Position numbers and translations under genes: made by a program
Shown: one piece after another, positions 37,482 through 45,341 of the stretch
Layout: each line of letters opens with the position of its first letter
How positions within the stretch are numbered: position 1 is the first letter of the stretch
NCBI GenBank assembly: GCA_024402695.1
Contig: JAKSTG010000006.1
Coordinates: forward strand, 39,186 to 103,185
From: Treponema sp.
GTDB taxonomy: Bacteria; Spirochaetota; Spirochaetia; Treponematales; Treponemataceae
Reading direction: 5' to 3'
DNA length: 64,000 nucleotides
Notes under the pieces: generated by a model
What the model was told of the DNA's origin: nothing
What the model saw: the letters and a program-made list of their open reading frames with translations, nothing else
Database searches by the model: none

Positions 37482-38354
37482 ATGAGAGATTCAAATGAAA
37501 TTACAAGAGAGTATTTTGACCGCCTTCTTCTGGAGATGCGTCACATAGACAGTGTGAAGGCTGACACAAAGATTACAATCTTTGGCCAGCAGTTTGATAC
37601 CCCTGTAGCCACTGCGGCTCTTTCACATATGAATAATCAGTGCGAAAACGGCATGGCAAAAATGGCTCTGGGGGCTAAGCTGTGCGGTGCTCTGTGCTTC
37701 AGCGGAATGGGCGAAAAACAGGAAATTGTGGACATGTGTGCCACAGGGGCTAAGGTAATAAAGATTATTAAGCCTCATGAAAACAACGAAACTGTTTTCC
37801 AGGAAATCCGCGATGCAGAAGAAGCTGGTGCTTTCGGAATTGGCATGGACATTGACCATGCCTTCAGATGGGACGGCGAATATGATGTTGTCTGTGATCT
37901 TCCTATGAAGTCTAAATCTCTTGAAGAAATGAAAAGCTTTGTTGCTTCATCAAAACTTCCTTTCGTTGTAAAAGGAGTCCTCAGTGTTCAGGATGCTCTT
38001 AAAGCTGTGGAAATGGGAGCAAAAGGAATTATTGTGTCTCATCATCACGGAATCATGGCAAGCTGTGTTCCGCCTGTAATGATTCTTCCAGAAATTGTTG
38101 AAGCCGTTGGAGACAAGCTTACAATTTTTGTGGACTGCGGCATTGAATCAGGTATGGATGCATTTAAGGCTCTGGCTCTTGGCGCAGATGCCGTCTGTGT
38201 AGGCCGTGCAATTATGCCGCCTCTTAAAGAAAAAGGGGAACAGGGCGTCTGCGAAAAAATGACTTCCATGACAAATGAACTGAAGGCAGTTATGAGCAGA
38301 ACAGGCTTTGCAACATTAAAGGATATTGATGATTCCGTAATCTGGAGTATTTAA
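37482..38354 (+). CDS. FMN-dependent alpha-hydroxy-acid dehydrogenase-like protein
   Basis: A 290-residue TIM-barrel flavoprotein of the lactate/glycolate oxidase superfamily, clearly shorter than the usual 350-380. The FMN-contacting Lys164 (PFVVKGV) and the phosphate-binding end (DCGIESGMDAFKALALGADAVCVGR, 218-242) are present. The usual catalytic segment SNHGGRQ is replaced by SHHHGIM (186-192), which keeps a His but lacks the substrate-carboxylate Arg, and the N-terminal catalytic Tyr region is missing. The substrate is therefore uncertain. GGAGG precedes the ATG. The EamA gene follows 15 bases later and is probably in the same unit. Confidence 0.8.
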   Translation: MRDSNEITREYFDRLLLEMRHIDSVKADTKITIFGQQFDTPVATAALSHMNNQCENGMAKMALGAKLCGALCFSGMGEKQEIVDMCATGAKVIKIIKPHENNETVFQEIRDAEEAGAFGIGMDIDHAFRWDGEYDVVCDLPMKSKSLEEMKSFVASSKLPFVVKGVLSVQDALKAVEMGAKGIIVSHHHGIMASCVPPVMILPEIVEAVGDKLTIFVDCGIESGMDAFKALALGADAVCVGRAIMPPLKEKGEQGVCEKMTSMTNELKAVMSRTGFATLKDIDDSVIWSI

Positions 38355-38369
38355 GTATAATATCTCCCG

Positions 38370-39245
38370 ATGAATAAATTTGTTTTTTCAGTTCTTTTTG
38401 CAGGAACTTTATGGGGCACCACCGGCGTGTTTAGAAGACTTCTGGATTCCCTTGGTCTTTCTACAGCCGGTGTTGTTTTTGTCCGTTCCTTTGTAGCTCT
38501 CATCTGTTTTACATTAACTGTCCTTATTAAAGACAGAAATGCATTTAAAATCCGTCTGAAAGACTTATGGTGTTTTATCGGCACAGGGCTTGTTTCTTTT
38601 CTTCTTTTTACCCTTTGCTATTTCAAAGCCATGACTCTTATGAGTCTTTCTACTGCCGCAATTCTTTTGTATTCTGCTCCCTGTTTTGTAATGATTATTT
38701 CCTTTTTCTGTTTTAAAGAAAAATTTACTATTTCAAAAACTATTGGCCTGGTTATGGCTATTGCAGGCTGTGCTTTTGTGTGCGGTGCAGGAAACGGAGA
38801 AAGCGGTCTTTCTGGTAAGGGTATTTTTTTCGGACTTGGCTCAGGTCTTTGTTATGCACTTTACAGCATATTCAGCCGCTTTGCCCTGAATAGAGGCTAT
38901 TCAAGCCTTACGATAAATTTTTATACTTCACTCCTTGCTACAGTGGGCGCCGCATGTATGGGAGGAGTTACTTCCATGCCTTTGTGCGTTCAAAGTCCAT
39001 CTGCTCTGGTCATAGCCTTAGGCACCGGATTTTTTACCTGCTTTCTTCCTTACATGTTTTACACCTTCGGCCTTACCGGTCTTGAAAACGGGAAAGCCTC
39101 AATTGTTGCCAGCATTGAACCTGTTGTAGCAACAATCCTGGGTCTGGTTATTTTTAGCGAAACATTAAATTTGATGAATATATTTGGAATCCTGTTAGTT
39201 CTTGCAGCTATTGTGGTAACCAATTTACAAAGGAAAACAAGTTAA
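38370..39245 (+). CDS. EamA/DMT family permease
   Basis: A 291-residue inner-membrane protein with about ten hydrophobic segments and two EamA repeats (WGTTGVFRR at residue 15; GSGLCYALYSIFSRFAL in the second half). The drug/metabolite transporter superfamily exports or imports small metabolites; the substrate is not predictable. The pairing with the FMN dehydrogenase upstream might mean a shared metabolite, which is inference. The final residues NLQRKTS are a normal cytoplasmic tail. Confidence 0.88.
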   Translation: MNKFVFSVLFAGTLWGTTGVFRRLLDSLGLSTAGVVFVRSFVALICFTLTVLIKDRNAFKIRLKDLWCFIGTGLVSFLLFTLCYFKAMTLMSLSTAAILLYSAPCFVMIISFFCFKEKFTISKTIGLVMAIAGCAFVCGAGNGESGLSGKGIFFGLGSGLCYALYSIFSRFALNRGYSSLTINFYTSLLATVGAACMGGVTSMPLCVQSPSALVIALGTGFFTCFLPYMFYTFGLTGLENGKASIVASIEPVVATILGLVIFSETLNLMNIFGILLVLAAIVVTNLQRKTS

Positions 39246-39283
39246 ATGTAATATTATTTTCAGATTGATATGCTTTTCACTTG

Positions 39284-39322
39284 TTTCTCTGCATCAAAAC
39301 ATACTAAAATGATGCAGAGAAA
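39284..39322. promoter_or_regulatory. 13-bp inverted repeat in front of the Fic gene
   Basis: TTTCTCTGCATCA at 39284-39296 and its exact complement at 39310-39322 flank 13 bases (AAACATACTAAAA) that include a possible -10-like box. No T-run follows, so an operator is more likely than a terminator. The downstream Fic protein ends in a winged-helix domain that could bind it. Confidence 0.65.
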
Positions 39323-39340
39323 ATTGAAGTGAGGTAGAGA

Positions 39341-40393
39341 ATGCATAAATTCGAATATTCTGAAAATGCAAAAAAATTATTAACTCCTGAAACAGTCAGT
39401 TTACTCAGTACAATATATGAACATAAAGGAAGACAACAGTTATTCGTAGAAGCGAAAAACGATGAGCTGAATTCCTTGTTAGAAATTGCAAAGATACAAA
39501 GTACAAAAGCTTCAAATAGAATCGAAGGTATTTATACAACAGATAAACGACTTGAAGAATTGATGGCTCAAAAATCGGAACCTCGAAATAGAAATGAACA
39601 GGAAATCACAGGTTATAGGGATGTATTGGCAACAATTCATGAAAGCTATGATTTTATTAAACCGACAGTAAATATTATTTTGCAGTTACGCAGAGACTTA
39701 TATTCATATAATCAAAATGGTTATGGCGGTAAATTTAAAGCAACTGACAACATCATTGCGGAGACCGATGCAAAAGGAACTCAGAAAATAAGATTTGCAC
39801 CAGTTTCTGCGTATGAAACGGAAGAAGCAATGAAACAAATGACAGAATCATTTCTTGAGGCTTGGAATAACAATAATACTGATAAATTACTTTTAATTCC
39901 AATGTTCATTTTAGATTTTCTGTGTATTCATCCATTTGAAGATGGAAATGGACGAATGAGCCGACTTCTTACTCTTTTACTATTTTATAAAGCAGGATTA
40001 ATTGTAGGAAAATACATAAGCCTTGAGATGCTGATTGAAGAAACAAAAGAAACTTACTACGAGGTGCTTCAAGATTGTTCTCATGGTTGGCATGAAAATG
40101 AAAATCTTTATGAGCCATTTGTAAAATACTACCTTGGAATTTTGATCAGAGCGTCCCATGAGTTTGAAAGCAGGGTTTCTTATTTATCAAATGCGAAAAT
40201 TTCTAAACCTGAACGGGTAAGAAGAGTAATTCAAGATACCCTGGGAAAAATAAGCAAAAAAGAAATTCTGATAAAATGTCCAGATATAAGTTCAACGACT
40301 GTTGAACGAGTATTAGCAGATTTGGTAAAAGAAGGCTTAATCGAAAAAGTCGGAGCAAGTTCAGCAACAGCATATGTGTGGATCCAGAAATAA
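39341..40393 (+). CDS. Fic family AMP-transferase with C-terminal winged helix
   Basis: A 350-residue Fic enzyme that would transfer AMP (or another phospho-group) from a nucleotide to a target hydroxyl. The active-site loop HPFEDGNGRMSR is complete at 197-208. An N-terminal inhibitory motif SNRIEG (S58-x3-E62-G63) fits the class II arrangement in which a Glu blocks the nucleotide site. Residues about 285-350 form a winged-helix (ERVLADLVKEGLIEK), as in Fic proteins that bind DNA. No antitoxin gene is adjacent. GAGGTAGAGA precedes the ATG. Confidence 0.92.
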   Translation: MHKFEYSENAKKLLTPETVSLLSTIYEHKGRQQLFVEAKNDELNSLLEIAKIQSTKASNRIEGIYTTDKRLEELMAQKSEPRNRNEQEITGYRDVLATIHESYDFIKPTVNIILQLRRDLYSYNQNGYGGKFKATDNIIAETDAKGTQKIRFAPVSAYETEEAMKQMTESFLEAWNNNNTDKLLLIPMFILDFLCIHPFEDGNGRMSRLLTLLLFYKAGLIVGKYISLEMLIEETKETYYEVLQDCSHGWHENENLYEPFVKYYLGILIRASHEFESRVSYLSNAKISKPERVRRVIQDTLGKISKKEILIKCPDISSTTVERVLADLVKEGLIEKVGASSATAYVWIQK

Positions 40394-40410
40394 GAAATCT
40401 TAAACTTGTA

Positions 40411-40436
40411 AAAAGTTAACCAATATATTAACTTTT
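40411..40436. terminator. Possible weak terminator hairpin
   Basis: A 9-bp stem AAAAGTTAA (40411-40419) with TTAACTTTT (40428-40436) and an 8-base loop lies between the Fic and aldolase-family genes. It has no GC-rich core, so termination is uncertain. Confidence 0.35.
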
Positions 40437-40467
40437 AAGAGTTCGTTTTTAGTTGGAGATAAATAAA

Positions 40468-41496
40468 ATGGCAATTTTACATTTTGAATCAGATTATATG
40501 GAAGGCTGTACTCCGGAAATTCTGGAACGTCTTACCCAAATAAACCTGCAGAAAAATCCAGGTTACGGAACAGATGATTACTGCAAAAGTGCTGCAGAAA
40601 AAATCCGCGCTGCCTGTAAGTGTCCTGGAGCCGAAGTCTTTTTCCTTGAAGGGGGAACTCAGACCAATGCCACAGTAATTGCTTCTGCTCTTAAGCAGTG
40701 GCAGGGAGTTGTGGCTCTTGAATCGGGACACATTGCCGTACACGAAGCCGGCGCCATTGAAGCAACAGGCCATAAGGTTTTCACTCTTAAAGGCGAAGCC
40801 GGAAAAATGAATGCTTCAGATCTGAACGATTTTTTAACTACTTTTGAAAAGGATGGAAACAATGCTCACATGGTTGAGCCTGGTCTTGTTTACATTTCTT
40901 ATCCTACTGAATACGGAACACTTTATTCCAAAGAAGAGCTGAAAAGCCTTCACAATGTATGTACAAAACACAAGATTCCTTTGTACCTTGATGGTGCAAG
41001 ACTTGGTTACGGCCTTGCCGCTCAGCCAAACGTTACCCTGGCCGATATAGCAAAATACTGTGATATTTTTTACATTGGCGGAACAAAATGCGGTGCCTTA
41101 TTTGGAGAAGCGGTTGTATGTACGAAACCTGGACTTCTTCCACATTTCTTTACACAGATCAAACAGCACGGAGCTTTAATGGCAAAGGGCTGGTTACTTG
41201 GAATTCAGTTTGATACTCTCTTCACAGACAATCTTTATCTTAAGATTTGTCAGAACGCTATCCGTAAAGCTGAATATCTTAAAACCCGCATGCTGGAAAA
41301 AGGCGTAAAGTTTTTCAACGATTCTAAAACAAACCAGCAGTTCTTTATTTTTGAAAACTCAAAACTCAAGACTCATTCAAAAAAAGTTGTTTACAGTTTC
41401 TGGGAAAAATATGACGAAACCAGTTCGGTAATCCGCTTTGCAACAAGCTGGGCTACAACCCGCGAAGACGTAGATAAACTGGTAGATTTAATATAA
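40468..41496 (+). CDS. Threonine-aldolase-family PLP enzyme
   Basis: A 342-residue fold-type I PLP protein of the beta-eliminating lyase/threonine aldolase family. The phosphate loop GGTQTN (67-72), the cofactor Asp175 with Arg178 (LDGARLG) and the Schiff-base Lys207 (IGGTKCGALFGEA) are visible. The expected reaction is cleavage of L-threonine or allo-threonine to glycine and acetaldehyde. I chose ATG 40468, nine bases behind GGAG, over the in-frame TTG at 40453, because family members start at the AILHFESDY block. Single gene. Confidence 0.88.
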   Translation: MAILHFESDYMEGCTPEILERLTQINLQKNPGYGTDDYCKSAAEKIRAACKCPGAEVFFLEGGTQTNATVIASALKQWQGVVALESGHIAVHEAGAIEATGHKVFTLKGEAGKMNASDLNDFLTTFEKDGNNAHMVEPGLVYISYPTEYGTLYSKEELKSLHNVCTKHKIPLYLDGARLGYGLAAQPNVTLADIAKYCDIFYIGGTKCGALFGEAVVCTKPGLLPHFFTQIKQHGALMAKGWLLGIQFDTLFTDNLYLKICQNAIRKAEYLKTRMLEKGVKFFNDSKTNQQFFIFENSKLKTHSKKVVYSFWEKYDETSSVIRFATSWATTREDVDKLVDLI

Positions 41497-41558
41497 CAAA
41501 TCAGATTTGTTAAAGCTCTGGTGAATAAACTGCCAGGGGTCATAAGGCAGGAGAAATT

Positions 41559-42479
41559 ATGGATTTTTTTTCAAAGGAAATACCTTCTTTTGGTGTTGCA
41601 GGAAATTTTACAGGGCATCTGGAACAGGCCGGAGAAGCCCGTGATTTTACAAACATAAAGACAGCGGAAGCCAATGCTCCAAAGGCACTGTTTCCTACAT
41701 ATCTTCCAGGCGGCGAAGTTAGCAAGAATGCTCAAGTCTCTACTGGCGACGACGGCGCCCTTGCAGATTCCAATTCTGTAACTCCTGAATTCCTTCACCT
41801 TTTTCCATTTTCTTCGGACAAAATTATTTTCCCAAAGAATGAAGAAAAACTTCAGATTGAACCAGAATGTGCAATTCTTTGTGACCTTGTCTGGAATGGA
41901 GACGAAATTGTAAAAGTGATTCCAAAAACTTTTGCCGCTTCCAACGACTGTTCAATCCGTAAAGAAGGTGCAAAAAAAATCAGTATGAAGAAAAACTGGG
42001 GGCCTTCTTCAAAAGGCCTTTCAGAAAATCAGATTGAAATCACAGGACCGGAAACAGATGGACATTCCTTTACAAAAGACGGCATCCTGAACAATTACAG
42101 AATTGCAAGTTTTCTGGTTCGCGATGGAATCGTAAACGACTATGGCGAAGACAGTGCCGTAAGAGATTACAGCTATGTTTATGAAAAACTGCTTTTGTGG
42201 ATTAAAGACAAGCTGAACAATCAGAAAGATGAAGGTCCCGCAGAAAATATTCATTTGTATCTTATTGAAAGTGGAAAGCCAACTCAGGTGATGGTTTCTA
42301 TCGGGGCTACACGTTATACAGATTTTGGGGAACACAATTTCCTGGCAGATGGCGACCGTGCTGTAGTAGTTCTTTACCCGGAAGCAAAATATAGCCATTC
42401 CCAGATTTCAGAAATGGTTCGTACAAAAGATTATTCTGATTCAGAAGTTTCTGTGCTGGATCAGGTTATAGTTTTGTAA
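41559..42479 (+). CDS. Conserved hypothetical protein (possibly DUF5718)
   Basis: A 306-residue soluble protein without signal peptide. It opens with MDFFSKEIPSFGVAGNFTGHLEQAGEA, and contains LQIEPECAILCDLVWNGDEI and, near the end, FLADGDRAVVVLYPEAKY. I recall this pattern as the uncharacterised DUF5718 family, but without a search that is weak. The overall layout, with an EPECA segment and NDCSIRKEGA, recalls the fumarylacetoacetate-hydrolase fold. No function can be assigned. A terminator follows 24 bases after the stop. Confidence 0.75.
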   Translation: MDFFSKEIPSFGVAGNFTGHLEQAGEARDFTNIKTAEANAPKALFPTYLPGGEVSKNAQVSTGDDGALADSNSVTPEFLHLFPFSSDKIIFPKNEEKLQIEPECAILCDLVWNGDEIVKVIPKTFAASNDCSIRKEGAKKISMKKNWGPSSKGLSENQIEITGPETDGHSFTKDGILNNYRIASFLVRDGIVNDYGEDSAVRDYSYVYEKLLLWIKDKLNNQKDEGPAENIHLYLIESGKPTQVMVSIGATRYTDFGEHNFLADGDRAVVVLYPEAKYSHSQISEMVRTKDYSDSEVSVLDQVIVL

Positions 42480-42503
42480 GTTGGATTTTTGTGTTGAAAA
42501 TTT

Positions 42504-42528
42504 AAGGCGTCTTTGCGACGCCTTTTTT
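42504..42528. terminator. Rho-independent terminator
   Basis: Stem AAGGCGTC (42504-42511) with GACGCCTT (42517-42524), five-base loop, then a T-run. It sits between convergent genes; the DUF456 stop codon lies at its right edge. Confidence 0.85.
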
Positions 42529-43006
42529 ATTTAATAAGGTTAAAAATCAGAATCCAGATAAAAACGCCTACAGTCAGCAGCTTTAGTCCTGTTCCGCAGA
42601 TAAAACCAATAAAAGAACCCCATGCTACCGAAAGTGCATTTCCCAGGTCTTCCGGGTTATGTAATATTTCGCCAATAAAAGCTCCAAGGAATGGTCCCAC
42701 AAGGATTCCTACAGGTCCTGTAAAAAGTCCAATGATAATACCGATTGTGGCTCCGATTGTAGCGGCTTTGCTTCCGTTATTTTTCTTTGTAAGAAGGGCA
42801 GGAAAAATCGTATCCAGAATCTGAACAATAACTGCCACGATTCCAGTAATAATCAGAAGAAGGATTCCGTAATCTGTATATGGCGAAAAGTAAGCAAGAA
42901 GGAGTCCAGCCCATGCAAGGGGAGGTCCTGGAATCATTGGCACTACAGCGCCTGCAATGCCTGTTACCATAAGAATAAATGCAATTATTAAAAAGGCTAT
43001 TTCCAT
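42527..43006 (-). CDS. DUF456 family membrane protein
   Basis: A 159-residue protein with about four to five hydrophobic segments. The opening segment ending in VVPMIPGPPLAWAGLLL is the hallmark of DUF456, and a glycine-rich pair of helices (GATIGIIIGLFTGPVGILVGPFLGAFIGE) follows. The family has no established function. It is probably an inner-membrane protein, transcribed alone or with the YbaK gene 37 bases upstream. Confidence 0.88.
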   Translation of the reverse strand: MEIAFLIIAFILMVTGIAGAVVPMIPGPPLAWAGLLLAYFSPYTDYGILLLIITGIVAVIVQILDTIFPALLTKKNNGSKAATIGATIGIIIGLFTGPVGILVGPFLGAFIGEILHNPEDLGNALSVAWGSFIGFICGTGLKLLTVGVFIWILIFNLIK

Positions 43007-43043
43007 AGTTTAAGAATAACCAATTTATGTAACCCGGGCAAGA

Positions 43044-43544
43044 TTACAAAGCCAGATCAACAAAAATGGCTTCGGTTGCTTTTGCAAGATCCATAGGATT
43101 CAGCGCAATCTGAACTCCGCGCTGGCCTCCGCTTATATGCACTTTGTCGCAAAGCTGTGCCATTTCGTCTATAAAAGTCCTGAACTGGCGTTTCATTCCC
43201 AAAGGAGAACAGCCGCCGCGAATGTATCCTGTAAGAGACATAAGTTCTTCAGGTTTTACAGGACCTATTTCCTTGCAGCCGGCTGCGTTACGGGCTTTTT
43301 TAAGGTTGATTTCATTTGTAGCACTCTGGCAAAAAACACAGATTTCTTTTGTGTCGGTGCGCATAACGATTGTTTTGTATACTGTTTCTGGATCAATGCC
43401 AAGTTTTTCGGCAGTGCTGTTTGCAGCACCCCTTGAAAGTTCGTGTTCGCCGTCATCATCATAAGTGAAAACTTCGTAGGAAATTCCAAGACCGTCCAGA
43501 ATGCGCATTGCATTTGTTTTAACTTGTTTTGCTTCTTTTGCCAT
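43044..43544 (-). CDS. ybaK: Cys-tRNA(Pro) deacylase, YbaK/EbsC family
   Basis: A 166-residue YbaK-type editing protein that removes cysteine mis-attached to tRNA-Pro. Visible blocks are a KTNAMRILDGLGISYE start, ETVYKTIVMRTD, the catalytic-lysine strand region, and the GGCSPLGMKRQFRTFID loop. The ATG at 43544 is at the family start. It lies upstream of the DUF456 gene on the same strand, with a 37-base gap. Confidence 0.92.
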   Translation of the reverse strand: MAKEAKQVKTNAMRILDGLGISYEVFTYDDDGEHELSRGAANSTAEKLGIDPETVYKTIVMRTDTKEICVFCQSATNEINLKKARNAAGCKEIGPVKPEELMSLTGYIRGGCSPLGMKRQFRTFIDEMAQLCDKVHISGGQRGVQIALNPMDLAKATEAIFVDLAL

Positions 43545-43624
43545 GGTTTTATTTTACATGAAATTTATAATCAGTTCATCTGGTAATAAAATTAAAATAA
43601 TGAATACATAAAGACATAGTAGTA

Positions 43625-43652
43625 TAATTCAATTATATAAAATGTAATTCAA
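43625..43652 (+). promoter_or_regulatory. Direct repeat in the promoter region of the membrane HTH gene
   Basis: TAATTCAA at 43625-43632 recurs exactly at 43645-43652, 20 bases apart, about two helical turns. TATAAT-like sequence (43623-43628) overlaps the first copy. The second copy abuts the GGAGG ribosome site of the next gene. It may be a binding site for the gene's own HTH protein; this is inference. Confidence 0.35.
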
Positions 43653-43663
43653 CTGGAGGATTT

Positions 43664-44323
43664 ATGAGAGAGTTCGGTGTAAAGCATTTTGTAACAGAAC
43701 ATTTTGTGTGGCTTTCTTCGGCCTTTTCCTTTTTGATCGCAGCCCTTTATGGGGCAAAGGGAATTCAGTCAGGCTTCCTGTGGGAAACCTGGGTAATAAT
43801 CGCTTTGAATGTTTTGTATATTCCTTTTGCAATTTGTTTCAGGCAGAAAAGTTTTTCTCTTTATTTTTTGATTTACGCACTGGTTCTGGTTTTTCTTTCA
43901 GCCTTTGAAAAAACTTTTCTTTTGAATAATTTCACTCCCCTGTTCATTTGCTGCATTGTAATTGGCCTTAAACCAAAATGGCAGAAATACATTTTTGCAT
44001 TATATTTTTTGTGCGTTACGGTGGCATTTATTTTGAATGAAGAATCGGCATTGTGCTTTCTTATTCATATTGTGCGGAGCATCTGGTTTATTCTGTGCGT
44101 GCTCTATGTTCTTGATAATCATTATGTACGTAAAAATCTTGTCCTTTACGAAGATGAAAGAAAAATTCTGGATCAGCTTCTTGAAGGAAAAGTTTATCAG
44201 AAAGAAGTTGAAGGTTTTTCCGAGAATACAATTTATCGAAAGCTTAAAGCTGCAAGGGAACGGAACGGCTGCAAAACAAGGGAAGACCTTCTGGATCTGT
44301 ACAGGAAAGAAAAACAGTCCTGA
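43664..44323 (+). CDS. Membrane-anchored LuxR-type HTH protein
   Basis: A 219-residue protein. Residues 12-152 hold about five to six hydrophobic segments (WLSSAFSFLIAALYG ... IWFILCVLYVLD). The cytoplasmic tail (about 160-219) has the layout of a LuxR/GerE-type HTH: ERKILDQLLEGKVYQKEV, then FSENTIYRKLKAARERNGCKTREDLL. It looks like a one-component membrane-bound transcription regulator. I do not know a named family. It has its own promoter region and a strong GGAGG site and is not obviously in an operon; the SOR gene starts 92 bases later. Confidence 0.7.
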   Translation: MREFGVKHFVTEHFVWLSSAFSFLIAALYGAKGIQSGFLWETWVIIALNVLYIPFAICFRQKSFSLYFLIYALVLVFLSAFEKTFLLNNFTPLFICCIVIGLKPKWQKYIFALYFLCVTVAFILNEESALCFLIHIVRSIWFILCVLYVLDNHYVRKNLVLYEDERKILDQLLEGKVYQKEVEGFSENTIYRKLKAARERNGCKTREDLLDLYRKEKQS

Positions 44324-44415
44324 TGATTTTCTGGTGACCGTTTGCGGTTGAAATCATTTTAAAAATTCTGCCTCCTCCTATATGTTTGAATCGAGCTTAG
44401 CTCAAGGAGAACACT

Positions 44416-44838
44416 ATGCAGTTAAAATTTTATCATTGTAAAAAATGTGGAAAAATCATTGCAATTGTAAAGGATTCGGGAGTTTCTACAATTTGCTGTG
44501 GTGAAGCTATGGAAGAACTGGTTCCCGGCGTTTCAGACGGAATGGCCGAGGCCCATGTTCCTGTAATTAAAATCAATGGAAATACAGTTACTGTGACTGT
44601 GGGAAGCCGCCTGCATCCGTCTCAGGAAGAACATTACATTGAATGGATTCTTCTGCAGACCGACAAAGGAATCCAGCAGAAATGGCTAAAACCTGGCAAT
44701 GCGCCCGAGGTGGAATTTGCCGTCATGACAGGGGAACATGTAAAAGCGGCTTACGAGTATTGCAACATTCACAAATTGTGGACAAAGAAATGCAGCGTGA
44801 ATAAATGCGAAAAAGAAGTTCCAGGAGGTACAAAATGA
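44416..44838 (+). CDS. Desulfoferrodoxin / superoxide reductase (2Fe type)
   Basis: A 140-residue two-domain superoxide reductase, which reduces superoxide to peroxide without making oxygen. The N-terminal desulforedoxin-like site is complete (C8, C11, C27, C28). The catalytic iron site is also complete: His47, His67, His73, His119 and Cys116. The conserved Glu is present (E45), but the Lys normally next to the first His (EKHVP) is Ala46 here. It overlaps the ferritin gene by ATGA, indicating coupling: peroxide/iron handling follows directly. Ribosome site AAGGAGA. Confidence 0.93.
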   Translation: MQLKFYHCKKCGKIIAIVKDSGVSTICCGEAMEELVPGVSDGMAEAHVPVIKINGNTVTVTVGSRLHPSQEEHYIEWILLQTDKGIQQKWLKPGNAPEVEFAVMTGEHVKAAYEYCNIHKLWTKKCSVNKCEKEVPGGTK

Positions 44839-45338
44839 AAGAAAGGATTTTAACTTTGTTGAACAGCCAGATCGAAAAAGAATTTGAAAGTGCTTATGCA
44901 TATCTGGATATAGCGGCTTTTTTTGATTCGTTGTCCCTTTGCGGTTTTTCCCGCTGGTATAAAATCCAGGCAAGAGAAGAAGAACTTCATGCCATGAAAA
45001 TATATGATTATATTTTCGAATCCGACGAAATGGTTGAACTTAAAATGATTTATCCACTTAAGGAAAAACCTCGTAGTATTGCAACTGCATTAAATTTGGC
45101 ATTGAATCATGAAAAAGAAGTGACAAGAGCTATCCACGCAATATACAAGGCTGCTCAGGATGAAGAAGATTATGTTACAACCAATTTTCTTGAATGGTTT
45201 ATTGCTGAACAGAAAGAGGAAGAAGATACAGCAAGAAAAATGATTGCCGAATTCAAAATGTTCGGCGGAACTTCGGAAGGCATGTTTCTTCTGGACGATA
45301 AACTCAAGAAAAGAAAAATGAGCGGTACAGGCGATTAG
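44835..45338 (+). CDS. Bacterial ferritin (FtnA-like)
   Basis: A 167-residue ferritin, a four-helix iron-storage protein that oxidises Fe(II). The ferroxidase ligands are recognisable: Glu16 (EKEFESAYAYL), Glu49 and His52 (REEELHAMK), and the Q in AEQKEEE. I start at ATG 44835, which overlaps the SOR stop as ATGA; an in-frame start at 44805 would lie inside the SOR gene and add residues atypical of ferritin. It ends only three bases before the convergent recR stop. Confidence 0.93.
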   Translation: MKERILTLLNSQIEKEFESAYAYLDIAAFFDSLSLCGFSRWYKIQAREEELHAMKIYDYIFESDEMVELKMIYPLKEKPRSIATALNLALNHEKEVTRAIHAIYKAAQDEEDYVTTNFLEWFIAEQKEEEDTARKMIAEFKMFGGTSEGMFLLDDKLKKRKMSGTGD

Positions 45339-45341
45339 TTC

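Noticed and set aside
44805..44834. Upstream start for ferritin adding MRKRSSRRYK
   Set aside because: It lies inside the superoxide reductase gene and the extra basic residues do not occur in ferritins; the ATGA overlap start has the normal family N-terminus.
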